From: Natranaerofaba carboxydovora
GTDB taxonomy: Bacteria > Bacillota > Natranaerobiia > Natranaerobiales > Natranaerofabaceae
Assembly (NCBI RefSeq): GCF_022539405.1
Contig: NZ_CP054394.1
Location: 3,159,833-3,223,832 of the forward strand
Length of the DNA stretch: 64,000 nt
Reading direction: 5' to 3'
In this document: positions 50,266 to 58,852 of the stretch, one piece after another
Layout: each line of letters begins with the position of its first letter
How positions within the stretch are numbered: the first letter of the stretch is position 1
Position numbers and translations under genes: made by a program
Notes under the pieces: model-generated
The model's input: only the letters and a program-made list of their open reading frames with translations
Databases searched by the model: none
Told to the model about the DNA's origin: nothing

Positions 50266-51615
50266 TTGACGGAACTGTTTGGTACTGATGGAGTTAGAGG
50301 AGTTGCAAATAGTGATCTGACTCCAGAACTTTGCTTTAAGATAGGAAGAGCAGGAGCATGGTTTTTAAGAAAAAACTATAATATTGATAAAATTCTTATA
50401 GGTAGAGATACCCGGGTATCTGGTCCAATGCTTGAAGGAGCAATAGTAGCAGGTATAACATCTGTGGGTGTGGATGTAATACGTTTAGGGGTAGTTACCA
50501 CACCTGCAGTTGCTTTACTTACTCGCGAAGAGGAAGATGCGTGTGGGGTTATGATATCGGCTTCACACAATCCTGTCCCAGACAACGGGATAAAGTTTTT
50601 TAACAATGAGGGTATCAAGCTGACAGAGCAAGAAGAAAAAGAAATAGAATCTTTAGTTAAAGCAGATGAAGATACTCTTCCAAGACCTACTGGAGAAGAA
50701 GTTGGTAATGTTAGCTACTTAGAAGAAGCGGGATGGAAATATATCAACCATGTTTTAGAAAGGTTAAAGCCATTAGATTTGTCGGGATTAAAGATAGTAT
50801 TAGACTGTGGGTATGGGGCTTCTTATGAAATAGCTCCTCTAATATTTGAAAAGCTAGGTGCCATGGTTATAGCTATTAATAGTGAGCCAAATGGAGAAAA
50901 AATCAATGTAGACTGTGGTTCAACCCATCCAGATAAAGCAGGTGATATAGTGATTGATCATAATGCGGATGTAGGATTTTCCTTTGACGGGGATGGGGAT
51001 AGAGTGATAGCTTTGGATAAGCAGGGCAAAGTCCTTGATGGTGACAAAATATTGGCAGTACTCGCAATGTATTTGAATTCTAAAAAAGAACTTCCTGAAA
51101 GCACCTTTGTTGCTACAGTAATGAGTAATTTGGGGCTTGAACTTGCCATGGAAAAAGAAGGGATTAATGTTGAGAAGACAAAAGTAGGTGATAGGTCAGT
51201 ACTATATCATATGAAGAAGAATGGTTATATACTGGGTGGAGAGCAGTCTGGACATATAATCAATCTTAGAGAAAATGTTACAGGTGATGGAGTTATTACA
51301 GCACTTAATTTGATGAAAGCTGTAAAAGATCAAGGTAAAGAACTAGGAGAGCTTGCTAGTGTGGTAAAACCTCTACCCCAGGTCCTTGTAAATGTTAATG
51401 TTGATGATAAGGAAGGACTTTGGACAGATTCAGAAATTGATGAACAAAAAAGAAAAGCTGAAAAAGAACTAGGGGATACAGGAAGAGTATTAATTAGGCC
51501 ATCTGGTACAGAACCAAAAATTAGGGTTATGGTAGAGGGTCAAGATGAAGAGTTTTTGCATAAGATAGCTAATGAACTGGTTGGTGTTATAAAGAAAAAA
51601 TTAAACAAAAAATGA
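50266..51615 (+). CDS. glmM: Phosphoglucosamine mutase
   Basis: 449 residues. Converts GlcN-6-P to GlcN-1-P for UDP-GlcNAc. The phosphorylated serine is Ser100 in MISASHNP; the Mg loop FDGDGDR has Asp241, 243 and 245; the C-terminal phosphate loop is RPSGTEPKIRVM. In Firmicutes GlmM binds and restrains CdaA, which fits the direct neighbourhood. The start is TTG at 50266 after AAAGGAGTGTAAAATA; the frame reaches back to 50203 within cdaA. Confidence 0.96.
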   Translation: MTELFGTDGVRGVANSDLTPELCFKIGRAGAWFLRKNYNIDKILIGRDTRVSGPMLEGAIVAGITSVGVDVIRLGVVTTPAVALLTREEEDACGVMISASHNPVPDNGIKFFNNEGIKLTEQEEKEIESLVKADEDTLPRPTGEEVGNVSYLEEAGWKYINHVLERLKPLDLSGLKIVLDCGYGASYEIAPLIFEKLGAMVIAINSEPNGEKINVDCGSTHPDKAGDIVIDHNADVGFSFDGDGDRVIALDKQGKVLDGDKILAVLAMYLNSKKELPESTFVATVMSNLGLELAMEKEGINVEKTKVGDRSVLYHMKKNGYILGGEQSGHIINLRENVTGDGVITALNLMKAVKDQGKELGELASVVKPLPQVLVNVNVDDKEGLWTDSEIDEQKRKAEKELGDTGRVLIRPSGTEPKIRVMVEGQDEEFLHKIANELVGVIKKKLNKK

Positions 51616-51678
51616 ATAGCAGCCTTAAAACAAGCGATTATTTGAAGGGAGGTAGATAACAAATATTTTTTAATAAAA

Positions 51679-51830
51679 GCGCCAGGGCATACCCGTTATT
51701 AATATAGTGGGTATGTTGACGAGGTAGAGGGTTTATCGAGTTATCGGCGGATGCCCTCCGGTGCTCCACCACCGTCAAAGGTACAGAACAAAACCTGAAA
51801 GTAATTTCAGGGACAAAAAGTGCCAAGTGG
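51679..51830 (+). ncRNA. glmS ribozyme (glucosamine-6-phosphate-activated self-cleaving RNA)
   Basis: The 5' end AAAAGCGCCAGGGC, the core TTGACGAGGTAGAGGG, TTATCGAGTTATCGGCGGAT and CCTCCGGTGCTCCACCACCGTC match the glmS ribozyme. Cleavage would fall just before G51679. A GlcN-6-P bound state would cut the glmS mRNA and lower expression. It fills most of the 297-base gap between glmM and glmS. The 3' limit is approximate. Confidence 0.93.
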
Positions 51831-51912
51831 AGGACAACTGAATAAAGTTTAACGTAGAAGGAAAATTGTAACTTTAGCTTATATTATTTGACTGTATGGA
51901 GGTATGAAGACA

Positions 51913-53742
51913 ATGTGTGGAATAGTTGGATATATAGGGAAAGAGGACGCTTTGGATGTATTAATTAATGGACTCGAAAAACTTGAGTATAGAGGATATG
52001 ATTCTGCTGGAGTTTCATTTATAGATGATGGAGAAATAAAAATTACAAAAACAAAAGGAAGAATTGATGATCTAAAAAAACAAATAAATGGCTACAAAAA
52101 TGGTGCTAGTATTGGTCTTGGCCATACCCGTTGGGCAACTCACGGAAAGCCTTCGGATGAAAATAGTCACCCTCATTGTGATTGCTCAGGTAAAATATCT
52201 TTGGTGCACAATGGAATTATCGAAAATTATAAAGTGTTAAAACAAATGTTAAAAGAAAAAGGTCATAATTTTATTTCTGAAACGGATACAGAAGTAATAA
52301 GCCACCTTATAGAAGAATATCATGAGGGTGATCTAATTGAGGCAGTAAAAAAAGCTGGCAAAGAATTAAAAGGGTCATTTGCCCTTGCAGTTATGGAAGA
52401 AAACGGGGAAGACAAAATAATTTGTCTAAGGAAAGATAGCCCACTCGTTATAGGAGTTGGTGATGGAGAAAACATTATAGCATCTGATATACCCGCTATA
52501 CTAAATCATACAGATGAAGTATTAATCTTAGAAGATGGGGATCTAGCGGTAGTCGATGATAAAGAGGTGACAGTTTATGATATTGAGGGACAAAAATTAG
52601 AAAAACAAACTTATAAAGTCGATTGGGATGCAGAGGAAGCCGAAAAAGGCGGCTATGAACACTTTATGCTTAAGGAAATACATGAGCAACCGCAAGCTCT
52701 TAAAAACACCCTCAGAGGAAGATTTGATGATAACAGAAACTTAGTAGAACTTGATGAATTATCATTAACTAAAGAAGAGATAAATAGCTTTGATAAAATA
52801 TATATGGTAGCCTGCGGCACAGCGTATCATGCAGGGTTAGTAGGAAAAGCTGTTTTTGAAAACATGGTAAAATGCCCGGTGGAAGTGGATATAGCTTCTG
52901 AATACAGGTATAGAGAACCACTTATTACTGATAATACTCTGGTAATAGTGATAAGCCAATCAGGGGAAACAGCAGATACCCTGGCAGCTTTAAGAGAATC
53001 AAAAAAATGGGGAGCTAAAGTAATTGCAATAACTAATGTAGTAGGAAGTACTGTATCTAGAGAAGCAGATGAAGTTATGTACACTTGGGCAGGACCAGAG
53101 ATAGCTGTTGCATCCACGAAAGCCTACTTAACGCAGTTATTAGCACTAAACTTGCTTGGGATATATTTTGCCCGCATAAGAAACAGTGCACCTGAAAAAA
53201 GATTAAATCAATTGTCGTTAGACCTAAGCAGGATGCCAGAACTACTTGAAAAGGTTTATGAACAAGAAGATGACTTAAAAGAGATGGCGGGAAAAATAGC
53301 AAAATGGGAAAGCACCTTCTTTATCGGTAGAGCACTAGATTGGGCTGTGTGTGAAGAAGGAGCACTAAAACTAAAAGAGATATCATATATTCAGGCAGAA
53401 GCTTATGCCGCAGGAGAACTAAAACACGGAACACTTGCTCTAATAACAGAAGGGGTGCCAGTCATAACCCTAGTGACGCAACCGCATGTGTATGAAAAAA
53501 CTATCTCGAATTTACAAGAGGTTAAAGCTAGAGGGGCTAACGGTTTTGCCCTGGCCTTTGAAGATGATGAAACGATTCACCAAGAAGCAGACAATGTAAT
53601 GACTATACCAAGAGTTGATACGCTTTTAACACCTATTTTAAGTGTTGTACCTTTGCAGTTGATTTCGTATTATGCTGCTACTGCAAGAGGATCAGACGTT
53701 GATAAGCCAAGGAATTTGGCAAAAAGCGTAACTGTGGAATAA
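51913..53742 (+). CDS. glmS: Glutamine-fructose-6-phosphate aminotransferase
   Basis: 609 residues. First step of amino-sugar synthesis. Cys2 is the N-terminal nucleophile after Met removal (MCGIVGYIG). The glutaminase domain (about 1-230) is followed by two SIS domains (VACGTAYHAGLVGK, SQSGETADTLAALRESK) and ends DKPRNLAKSVTVE. ATG at 51913 after GGAGGTATGAAGACA; the ATG at 51904 is within the ribosome site. Controlled by the ribozyme upstream. Confidence 0.97.
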   Translation: MCGIVGYIGKEDALDVLINGLEKLEYRGYDSAGVSFIDDGEIKITKTKGRIDDLKKQINGYKNGASIGLGHTRWATHGKPSDENSHPHCDCSGKISLVHNGIIENYKVLKQMLKEKGHNFISETDTEVISHLIEEYHEGDLIEAVKKAGKELKGSFALAVMEENGEDKIICLRKDSPLVIGVGDGENIIASDIPAILNHTDEVLILEDGDLAVVDDKEVTVYDIEGQKLEKQTYKVDWDAEEAEKGGYEHFMLKEIHEQPQALKNTLRGRFDDNRNLVELDELSLTKEEINSFDKIYMVACGTAYHAGLVGKAVFENMVKCPVEVDIASEYRYREPLITDNTLVIVISQSGETADTLAALRESKKWGAKVIAITNVVGSTVSREADEVMYTWAGPEIAVASTKAYLTQLLALNLLGIYFARIRNSAPEKRLNQLSLDLSRMPELLEKVYEQEDDLKEMAGKIAKWESTFFIGRALDWAVCEEGALKLKEISYIQAEAYAAGELKHGTLALITEGVPVITLVTQPHVYEKTISNLQEVKARGANGFALAFEDDETIHQEADNVMTIPRVDTLLTPILSVVPLQLISYYAATARGSDVDKPRNLAKSVTVE

Positions 53743-53839
53743 ATTGGAAATAATTATTGTTAAGTTGTCCCCCAATAAAAAAAGCGGTAAAAAATTCTAG
53801 TAAATTCTGCAAGAAAAAATTAGGACACAAGAGTGTAAA

Positions 53840-53925
53840 TCCACCCCCTTTAGATGACGGATAAATAACGAAAGTGATCTTTGGTGATCATGAAATGTCA
53901 CTACTGGGGGTGGACTTTTTTGTTT
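53840..53925 (+). terminator. Terminator after glmS with a long structured loop
   Basis: TCCACCCCC (53840-53848) pairs with GGGGGTGGA (53906-53914), followed by a T-rich tract. The 57-base loop can fold further (GTGA/TCAC and TGATC/GATCA). The rest of the 303-base gap (53743-54045) has GTCCCCC at 53768-53774, which could pair with the same GGGGG stretch, but no gene was seen. Confidence 0.7.
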
Positions 53926-54045
53926 TTGAGTGTGTTGATAAGAGGATTATTTTTTAATTGGCTATGTACAAAATAAAAGTAGCCAGCGATAAAGTACCAA
54001 AGGCTGTTAACGAGTATCAATATATTCATGGTTGATTTTTTAAAA

Positions 54046-55335
54046 TTAATAAAAGAATAAACTGTTAATTTTATCAGGGTCATCAATTGGTATACGATGA
54101 TCATCTTGAATTGTTCTAAATATACTTACAATTCTAGCAAGACTTTGTTCATGCCATCTAGCAGGTAACATTTCATCTCCGTATATACTTCTATTTCTAT
54201 ATTGTGGATGCCTACGCATTTTATAAAAGAATTCCTCTCTATAATATTCATTTTCTTCCATTGCTTCTTCTGGAAAATAATATTCTAGAGTTCTTTCGCA
54301 ATCTACTTCTTTTATAGGTAAATTGTCATCTTCTATAATTTCAAAATGTATGATTTCATTTACTTTGTGACCAATTTTATAAACTTCGCCAAATTTTAAA
54401 TCTTTTTCTTCCATTTTTTCAAATTGCTTATCTCTAGGTATGGGTTCTATATATAAATATATAGGTACTTTATAAGCATTTTCATCGGCAGGTATATCAA
54501 ATTGGTTGTCTTCATCTGTTGTTTTAATAATTAAAAAACCTATCATGCTAGTTAAATCTGGTGACCCTGAAGCATTTTCTATAAAATTGATTAAATCAGG
54601 AGAAGAAACAAATTCTGCTTGTGTTTTATCATCATTAAATTTGTGATAAACACTATTATTAAAATTATTAAAAGACATGTTTAATCTATTAATTCTAGAG
54701 TCAATTTCGTCATTTCCTTTACTAGCATATAAAAATTCAGTACTAGGATTTATCAGTCTATCACTTAATTCTTCACCATCATTGTATTGTAGTTTATCTT
54801 TTTTGAAATCATCTGGTAGATTATTTTTTAGATGTTGAAATTCTTCATAATCTATTCCTGGAACTACAGTGTCATATTCTGGCTGAGGTAACTTTGTTTG
54901 TAAGTTTAATAAATCCATAATAAATAAATTTTTACGCATTGTTTCATCATCAGGTACATATTTTGCTCCATAATCTCTTGCTCTTAATAGTTGCTTGTAA
55001 AGATATTCTCTGTTATTAAACTGTTCATCTTCATAAGCTCGTGTCTCAAGGTTTGTTTCTAGTCCCTTATAGTCATCTTTTCTAGTTAGTTCTAACAAAT
55101 CATAATCACTATATTCTTCTGCTTTTTCTTCTGCAATTTCGTTTATTTCTTCGGTTGCTAGGAATTTTTCCTCCTCACTTCTTTTCTCAGTAGCATCTTC
55201 TTGATTATGACTATCACTAGCATGTTGCTCTTCACTGTCAGCTTCGCTTTTTTCTTCATCAGGTATAACAAGTCCAGTAATCAGTAGTAATAAAATAAAA
55301 CCTAAAAGAATCATAGGTTTTTTCATGCTTTGCAT
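54046..55335 (-). CDS. Unknown acidic, membrane-anchored or exported protein
   Basis: 429 residues; no family was recognised. Residues 5-24 form one hydrophobic segment after MQSMKKP, a signal peptide or anchor without lipobox cysteine. Residues 25-75 are a low-complexity stretch rich in Glu, Asp, Ser and His. The remainder is mostly soluble, acidic and rich in Asn and Tyr, with no catalytic motif visible; a segment near the end (MLPARWHEQSLARIVSIF) is the least acidic part. ATG seven bases after GGAGGGG. It is alone on the minus strand between glmS and the QueG-like gene. The 288-base gap upstream (55336-55623) is AT-rich, and no convincing promoter or gene was found. Confidence 0.75.
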   Translation of the reverse strand: MQSMKKPMILLGFILLLLITGLVIPDEEKSEADSEEQHASDSHNQEDATEKRSEEEKFLATEEINEIAEEKAEEYSDYDLLELTRKDDYKGLETNLETRAYEDEQFNNREYLYKQLLRARDYGAKYVPDDETMRKNLFIMDLLNLQTKLPQPEYDTVVPGIDYEEFQHLKNNLPDDFKKDKLQYNDGEELSDRLINPSTEFLYASKGNDEIDSRINRLNMSFNNFNNSVYHKFNDDKTQAEFVSSPDLINFIENASGSPDLTSMIGFLIIKTTDEDNQFDIPADENAYKVPIYLYIEPIPRDKQFEKMEEKDLKFGEVYKIGHKVNEIIHFEIIEDDNLPIKEVDCERTLEYYFPEEAMEENEYYREEFFYKMRRHPQYRNRSIYGDEMLPARWHEQSLARIVSIFRTIQDDHRIPIDDPDKINSLFFY

Positions 55336-55623
55336 ATATCATCCCCTCCAAAGTATCGGATAGATGTTAATATTACTTCAAAGTTTAAGTCAAAATTCTT
55401 CTTATTACGTCTAAAATCCTGCTTTTTTTATATTAGGACTATTGCTACTGTCAATTTCAAATAAAATACTCCCATTTATCCCAAGAGGACTTGAAGATAA
55501 AGTGATGAACAAATGGAATTATCAACCGCTTGTCTACTTTTTAAATTAGCGTAATAATAGCGTAAAGAAGAAATTTTATGAATTGGCTTTAGGGTGATAT
55601 TTCAGTAGAAAGGATGATTAAAA

Positions 55624-56316
55624 GTGGGTTTAACCGAGCGGATAAAGGAACTGTCACTACAGAATGGTGTTAATTATTTTGGTGTAGCGGATCTATCAAA
55701 AGCGAAGCAAGCCATTCTTAGTCAAGGTGGTTCGGAGATTGCGGATTTTCCCTATTCTATTTCTTTAGGTATTTCGCTAATAAATCATATTGTTGACCAG
55801 TTACCAAGAAGGTCTGAACGATCTGCAGCACTTAACTACAGGCACCATGCTTATGATATTATTAATCAGCGGTTAGACACGGTTGCATCAATAGTAAGTG
55901 GATTCATACAGCGACAGGGATATACTGTACTTCCTATTCCAGCGTCAAAACGAATTGATGACGAAAGAATTAGTGCCTCTTTTTCCCATAAGATGGGAGC
56001 AAGTTTATCAGGGCTCGGATGGATAGGTAAAAGCTGCTTATTAATTACCCCTGATAGTGGACCTCGAGTAAGGTGGGTATCAATTTTGACGGATGCTCCA
56101 ATTGAACCAACAGGAGAACTCATGGAAGAGCAGTGTGGTGATTGTTCTGCTTGTGTAGATGTATGTCCGGTGAAAGCATTTACTGGTAAGCCATTTAATA
56201 AAGAAGAGCCTAGAGAAGTAAGATATGACGCTAGAAAGTGTAATAAATATTTTGAAAAAATGAAGGAAAGAGGCAAGATAGAAGCTTGTGGAATGTGTTT
56301 ATATGTGACTTTTTAG
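55624..56316 (+). CDS. QueG-like 4Fe-4S double-cluster protein
   Basis: 230 residues, related to epoxyqueuosine reductase but about a third shorter, without the C-terminal HEAT repeats. SGLGWIGKSCLLITP is the conserved cofactor-domain motif. One cluster is bound by Cys171, 174, 177 and 181 (CGDCSACVDVCP); a second by Cys206, Cys222 and Cys225. Such short forms are common in clostridia and their reaction is not defined. Start is GTG at 55624 after AGAAAGGATGA. Confidence 0.82.
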   Translation: MGLTERIKELSLQNGVNYFGVADLSKAKQAILSQGGSEIADFPYSISLGISLINHIVDQLPRRSERSAALNYRHHAYDIINQRLDTVASIVSGFIQRQGYTVLPIPASKRIDDERISASFSHKMGASLSGLGWIGKSCLLITPDSGPRVRWVSILTDAPIEPTGELMEEQCGDCSACVDVCPVKAFTGKPFNKEEPREVRYDARKCNKYFEKMKERGKIEACGMCLYVTF

Positions 56317-56429
56317 GTCAAAAAGCTGGCTATAGGGGGTAGATATTTTTATATCTGTTTCTCCAGAGAAAAGCACGTCATTTTCAGCAGCTATAATTAA
56401 GGTGGATGCAAATAAGGTGGGAGCTAAAC

Positions 56430-56457
56430 TTGACAGGAAAAGTTGCTAGCATATAGA
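56430..56457 (+). promoter_or_regulatory. Promoter for the DUF1848 gene
   Basis: TTGACA (56430-56435), 16-base spacer, TATAGA (56452-56457), thirty bases before the ATG. Confidence 0.45.
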
Positions 56458-56486
56458 AAATATCTTTAGAAAGGTTGGGTGTTCTA

Positions 56487-57449
56487 ATGAAAAAAAGACA
56501 AATAATTTCTGCTAGTCGCAGGACAGATATACCTGCTTTATATGGTAAATGGTTTATGAATAGAATAGAAGAAGGCTGGGGAATAAAATACAATCCATAT
56601 AACAAAAAAGCAAAAATAATATCTTTAAAGCCAAAAGATGTGGACCTAATAGTTTTTTGGTCTAAAAATTATCGCCCATTTTTAGAATGTATAGAAGACT
56701 TGAATAAGAAAGGCTACAATTTATTTTTTCATTACACAATTACGGGAGTTAATAGAAAGCTTGAAACGAATATACCTATGCACAAAGAAACTATAGAAAC
56801 ATTTAAAATAATTTCAAATAAGTTTTCTCCGAAACATATATTTTGGCGTTATGATCCCATCATATTTACGCGTTATGATAGTTTTAATACATATTTAGAA
56901 ACTTTCAATAACATATGTCAAGAATTAGAAGGTTATACGGAAAGGTGTTATATTAGTTTTGCAAATATTTATGGTAAGGTTTTTAAGAGATTAAAAGATA
57001 ATAGAATTAGCTTGAATGAAGCAAATGAAGAGATAAAAAAGAAATTAGCTAATCAATTAGTTGAAATTGCAGAAAAATATAATATTCAATTATACAGCTG
57101 TTGCAATGAATTTTTAATAAATGACAAAATTCAAAAAGCAAGTTGTATAGATGTTAATTTATACAAAGAAATATTTGACATTGAAGCGGATAAATATAAA
57201 AAGGCCCCAAGTCGAAAGGGCTGTGGTTGTTTTGAAAGCATAGATATAGGTTTATATGATACTTGTTCTTATCAATGTTTGTATTGCTATGCAAATAATA
57301 GTAAAAATAAAATCATGAAAAATATAGATCTTCATGATCCATTTTATCCTGCTTTGCATAAAGGTATAGATGTAAATGCAAAAGAAATGTTAAAAGATAT
57401 ACCTAAAGAGTTTAATGAGCAGCTTTCTATATTTGATATAATTCAATAA
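56487..57449 (+). CDS. DUF1848 family radical-SAM-like protein
   Basis: 320 residues. ISASRRTDIPALYGKWFMNR at the start and GCGCFESIDIGLYDTC near the end are DUF1848 hallmarks. A C-x3-C-x2-C set is at Cys260, 264 and 267 (CSYQCLYC), close to the C-terminus rather than the N-terminus as in normal radical SAM enzymes. Other cysteines lie at SCC and CIDV. Function unknown. ATG at 56487; the TTG at 56475 is too close to the ribosome site AAAGG. It ends 41 bases from the convergent antiporter gene. Confidence 0.86.
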   Translation: MKKRQIISASRRTDIPALYGKWFMNRIEEGWGIKYNPYNKKAKIISLKPKDVDLIVFWSKNYRPFLECIEDLNKKGYNLFFHYTITGVNRKLETNIPMHKETIETFKIISNKFSPKHIFWRYDPIIFTRYDSFNTYLETFNNICQELEGYTERCYISFANIYGKVFKRLKDNRISLNEANEEIKKKLANQLVEIAEKYNIQLYSCCNEFLINDKIQKASCIDVNLYKEIFDIEADKYKKAPSRKGCGCFESIDIGLYDTCSYQCLYCYANNSKNKIMKNIDLHDPFYPALHKGIDVNAKEMLKDIPKEFNEQLSIFDIIQ

Positions 57450-57490
57450 TTAGCTAAAATGATATAAGAGCTAAACCATCAAATATACTA

Positions 57491-58693
57491 TTATTCTTTT
57501 GAGGAAAGCTCGGCAGTTTCATCACTTTTACTTGAAAGAAGTTTATCGGCAAAAAAGTTTATTCCAAGTGCACCTAAAGGAGCTGTATAGATTACCGACA
57601 AGACAGCCAGTGCTAGTATTAGTTCTCCTCCGGGTAGCCCCATTGACAAAGGGACTCCACCCATTGCAGCTTGAACAGTAGCCTTAGGGCTGTATGCAAT
57701 TCCGCAGAAAAGGCGCTCTTTGGAGTTTAAATTTGAGCCTAAAGTTGAAATATAGACCCCTGCCATTCTTATCATTACTCCTGCTGTAATTATCAAAATA
57801 CCCAGTGGTCCAGCACTAATTGCTACAGATACATCTACAATGGAGCCGATTAAGACAAATAAGAATATCTCTCCAAAAGACCATACTCCCTTTAACTTCT
57901 CGGAAAACTCTTCTGCAAACAATTTATGCTTTTCTAAAAGATAAGCCCCAGCTATCATGATGGCAAGTAGGCCGGCGACTTGTAGATAAGAGCTTGCAGT
58001 ATAGGCAAAAAGAGCTCCCACTGCTAGCACTACCATTCTATCAGTATCGGCCATATCTAATTTTTGATAGATTTTGGTAAGGATAAAACCTACAAGGAGG
58101 CCAAATAAGATACCACCTATTATTTCTCTTGGAATAGCTAGTAGGCTAAGTAAGGAACCATCAGTGCCTCCGCCTACAAGCCCAAGAAAAATAGAAATTA
58201 GAGTTATGGCAAATACATCATCAATAGAAGCTCCTGCCAAAATCATTACAGGGACTCCTTTATCGTTGCCAACGCCTCTATCCTTTAACTTCAGCATTGA
58301 GGGTACTATTACTGCAGGGCTAACAGCAGCTATGATAAAACCCAATATACCCGCTTCGACAAACCCAAGCCCAAACAGATAATGAGCTAACAAAAGTACA
58401 GTGAATCCTTCCAATAAACATGGTAGCGAGCCTAACTTAAGGGAGAGCACTCCTACCTTATTTAAAGTTTCACGTCTTAATCCAAGACCTGCTCTAAGCA
58501 AGATTAAAATCAATGCAAGCAACCTAATGTCATCAGAGATAGCCAAAATTTCACTTGAAATCAAATCATAATAATTTGGTCCTAACAAAATACCCGTAAG
58601 AAGCATTCCTAACAAACCCGGAAGATTTAACTTTTCAAAAACCTTTCCCATTATGAAGCCAGCAACCAGTATAATCAAGATACTTTCGATCAT
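57491..58693 (-). CDS. Cation/proton antiporter (CPA family), fluoride-riboswitch controlled
   Basis: 400 residues, about twelve membrane spans; no cytosolic regulatory domain. The N-terminal LNLPGLLGMLLTGILLGPNYYD motif and the paired Asp in ASIDDVFAITL (transport site) mark the CPA2/Kef-NhaP group. The gene is read leftwards behind a fluoride riboswitch (58717-58812). Antiporters under this riboswitch are known from several bacteria and are thought to help cells survive fluoride. ATG nine bases after AAAGGATGATATTACA. Confidence 0.9.
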   Translation of the reverse strand: MIESILIILVAGFIMGKVFEKLNLPGLLGMLLTGILLGPNYYDLISSEILAISDDIRLLALILILLRAGLGLRRETLNKVGVLSLKLGSLPCLLEGFTVLLLAHYLFGLGFVEAGILGFIIAAVSPAVIVPSMLKLKDRGVGNDKGVPVMILAGASIDDVFAITLISIFLGLVGGGTDGSLLSLLAIPREIIGGILFGLLVGFILTKIYQKLDMADTDRMVVLAVGALFAYTASSYLQVAGLLAIMIAGAYLLEKHKLFAEEFSEKLKGVWSFGEIFLFVLIGSIVDVSVAISAGPLGILIITAGVMIRMAGVYISTLGSNLNSKERLFCGIAYSPKATVQAAMGGVPLSMGLPGGELILALAVLSVIYTAPLGALGINFFADKLLSSKSDETAELSSKE

Positions 58694-58716
58694 TGTAATA
58701 TCATCCTTTCTTAAAA

Positions 58717-58812
58717 AAATAGACTCCTATCCTAATTAAGGATAGGAGCCATTAGCTTCTTAAGAAAGCAGTTTGGAAAATAATCCTGGCGAGCTCCATC
58801 GCCGTCAAATTA
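58717..58812 (-). ncRNA. Fluoride (crcB-type) riboswitch
   Basis: Read on the minus strand: GGCGATGGAGCTCGCC (58803 down to 58788), then AAACTGC, AAGCTAATGGCTCC, and a stem TCCTATCC/GGATAGGA with a T7 run (58722-58750, tail 58713-58719). This is the fluoride riboswitch order: a GGCGAUGG hairpin, the conserved GCUAAUG, and a terminator that shares the CUCC segment of the pseudoknot. Fluoride should disrupt the terminator and turn on the antiporter. Confidence 0.93.
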
Positions 58813-58819
58813 TTTACTT

Positions 58820-58852
58820 TAGTTTATAGTATACACTTCTAACAGTCAAAAT
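58820..58852 (-). promoter_or_regulatory. Promoter for the fluoride-riboswitch transcript
   Basis: On the minus strand TTGACT is followed by a 17-base spacer and TAAACT, or by a 15-base spacer and TATAAA, ending about 20 bases before the riboswitch. It lies in the gap between the antiporter and the coiled-coil gene. Confidence 0.4.

Noticed and set aside
53901-54104. Small minus-strand frame with a hydrophobic stretch
   Set aside because: It overlaps the end of the 54046-55335 gene and runs through the glmS terminator. No ribosome site is present before its start or internal ATG.
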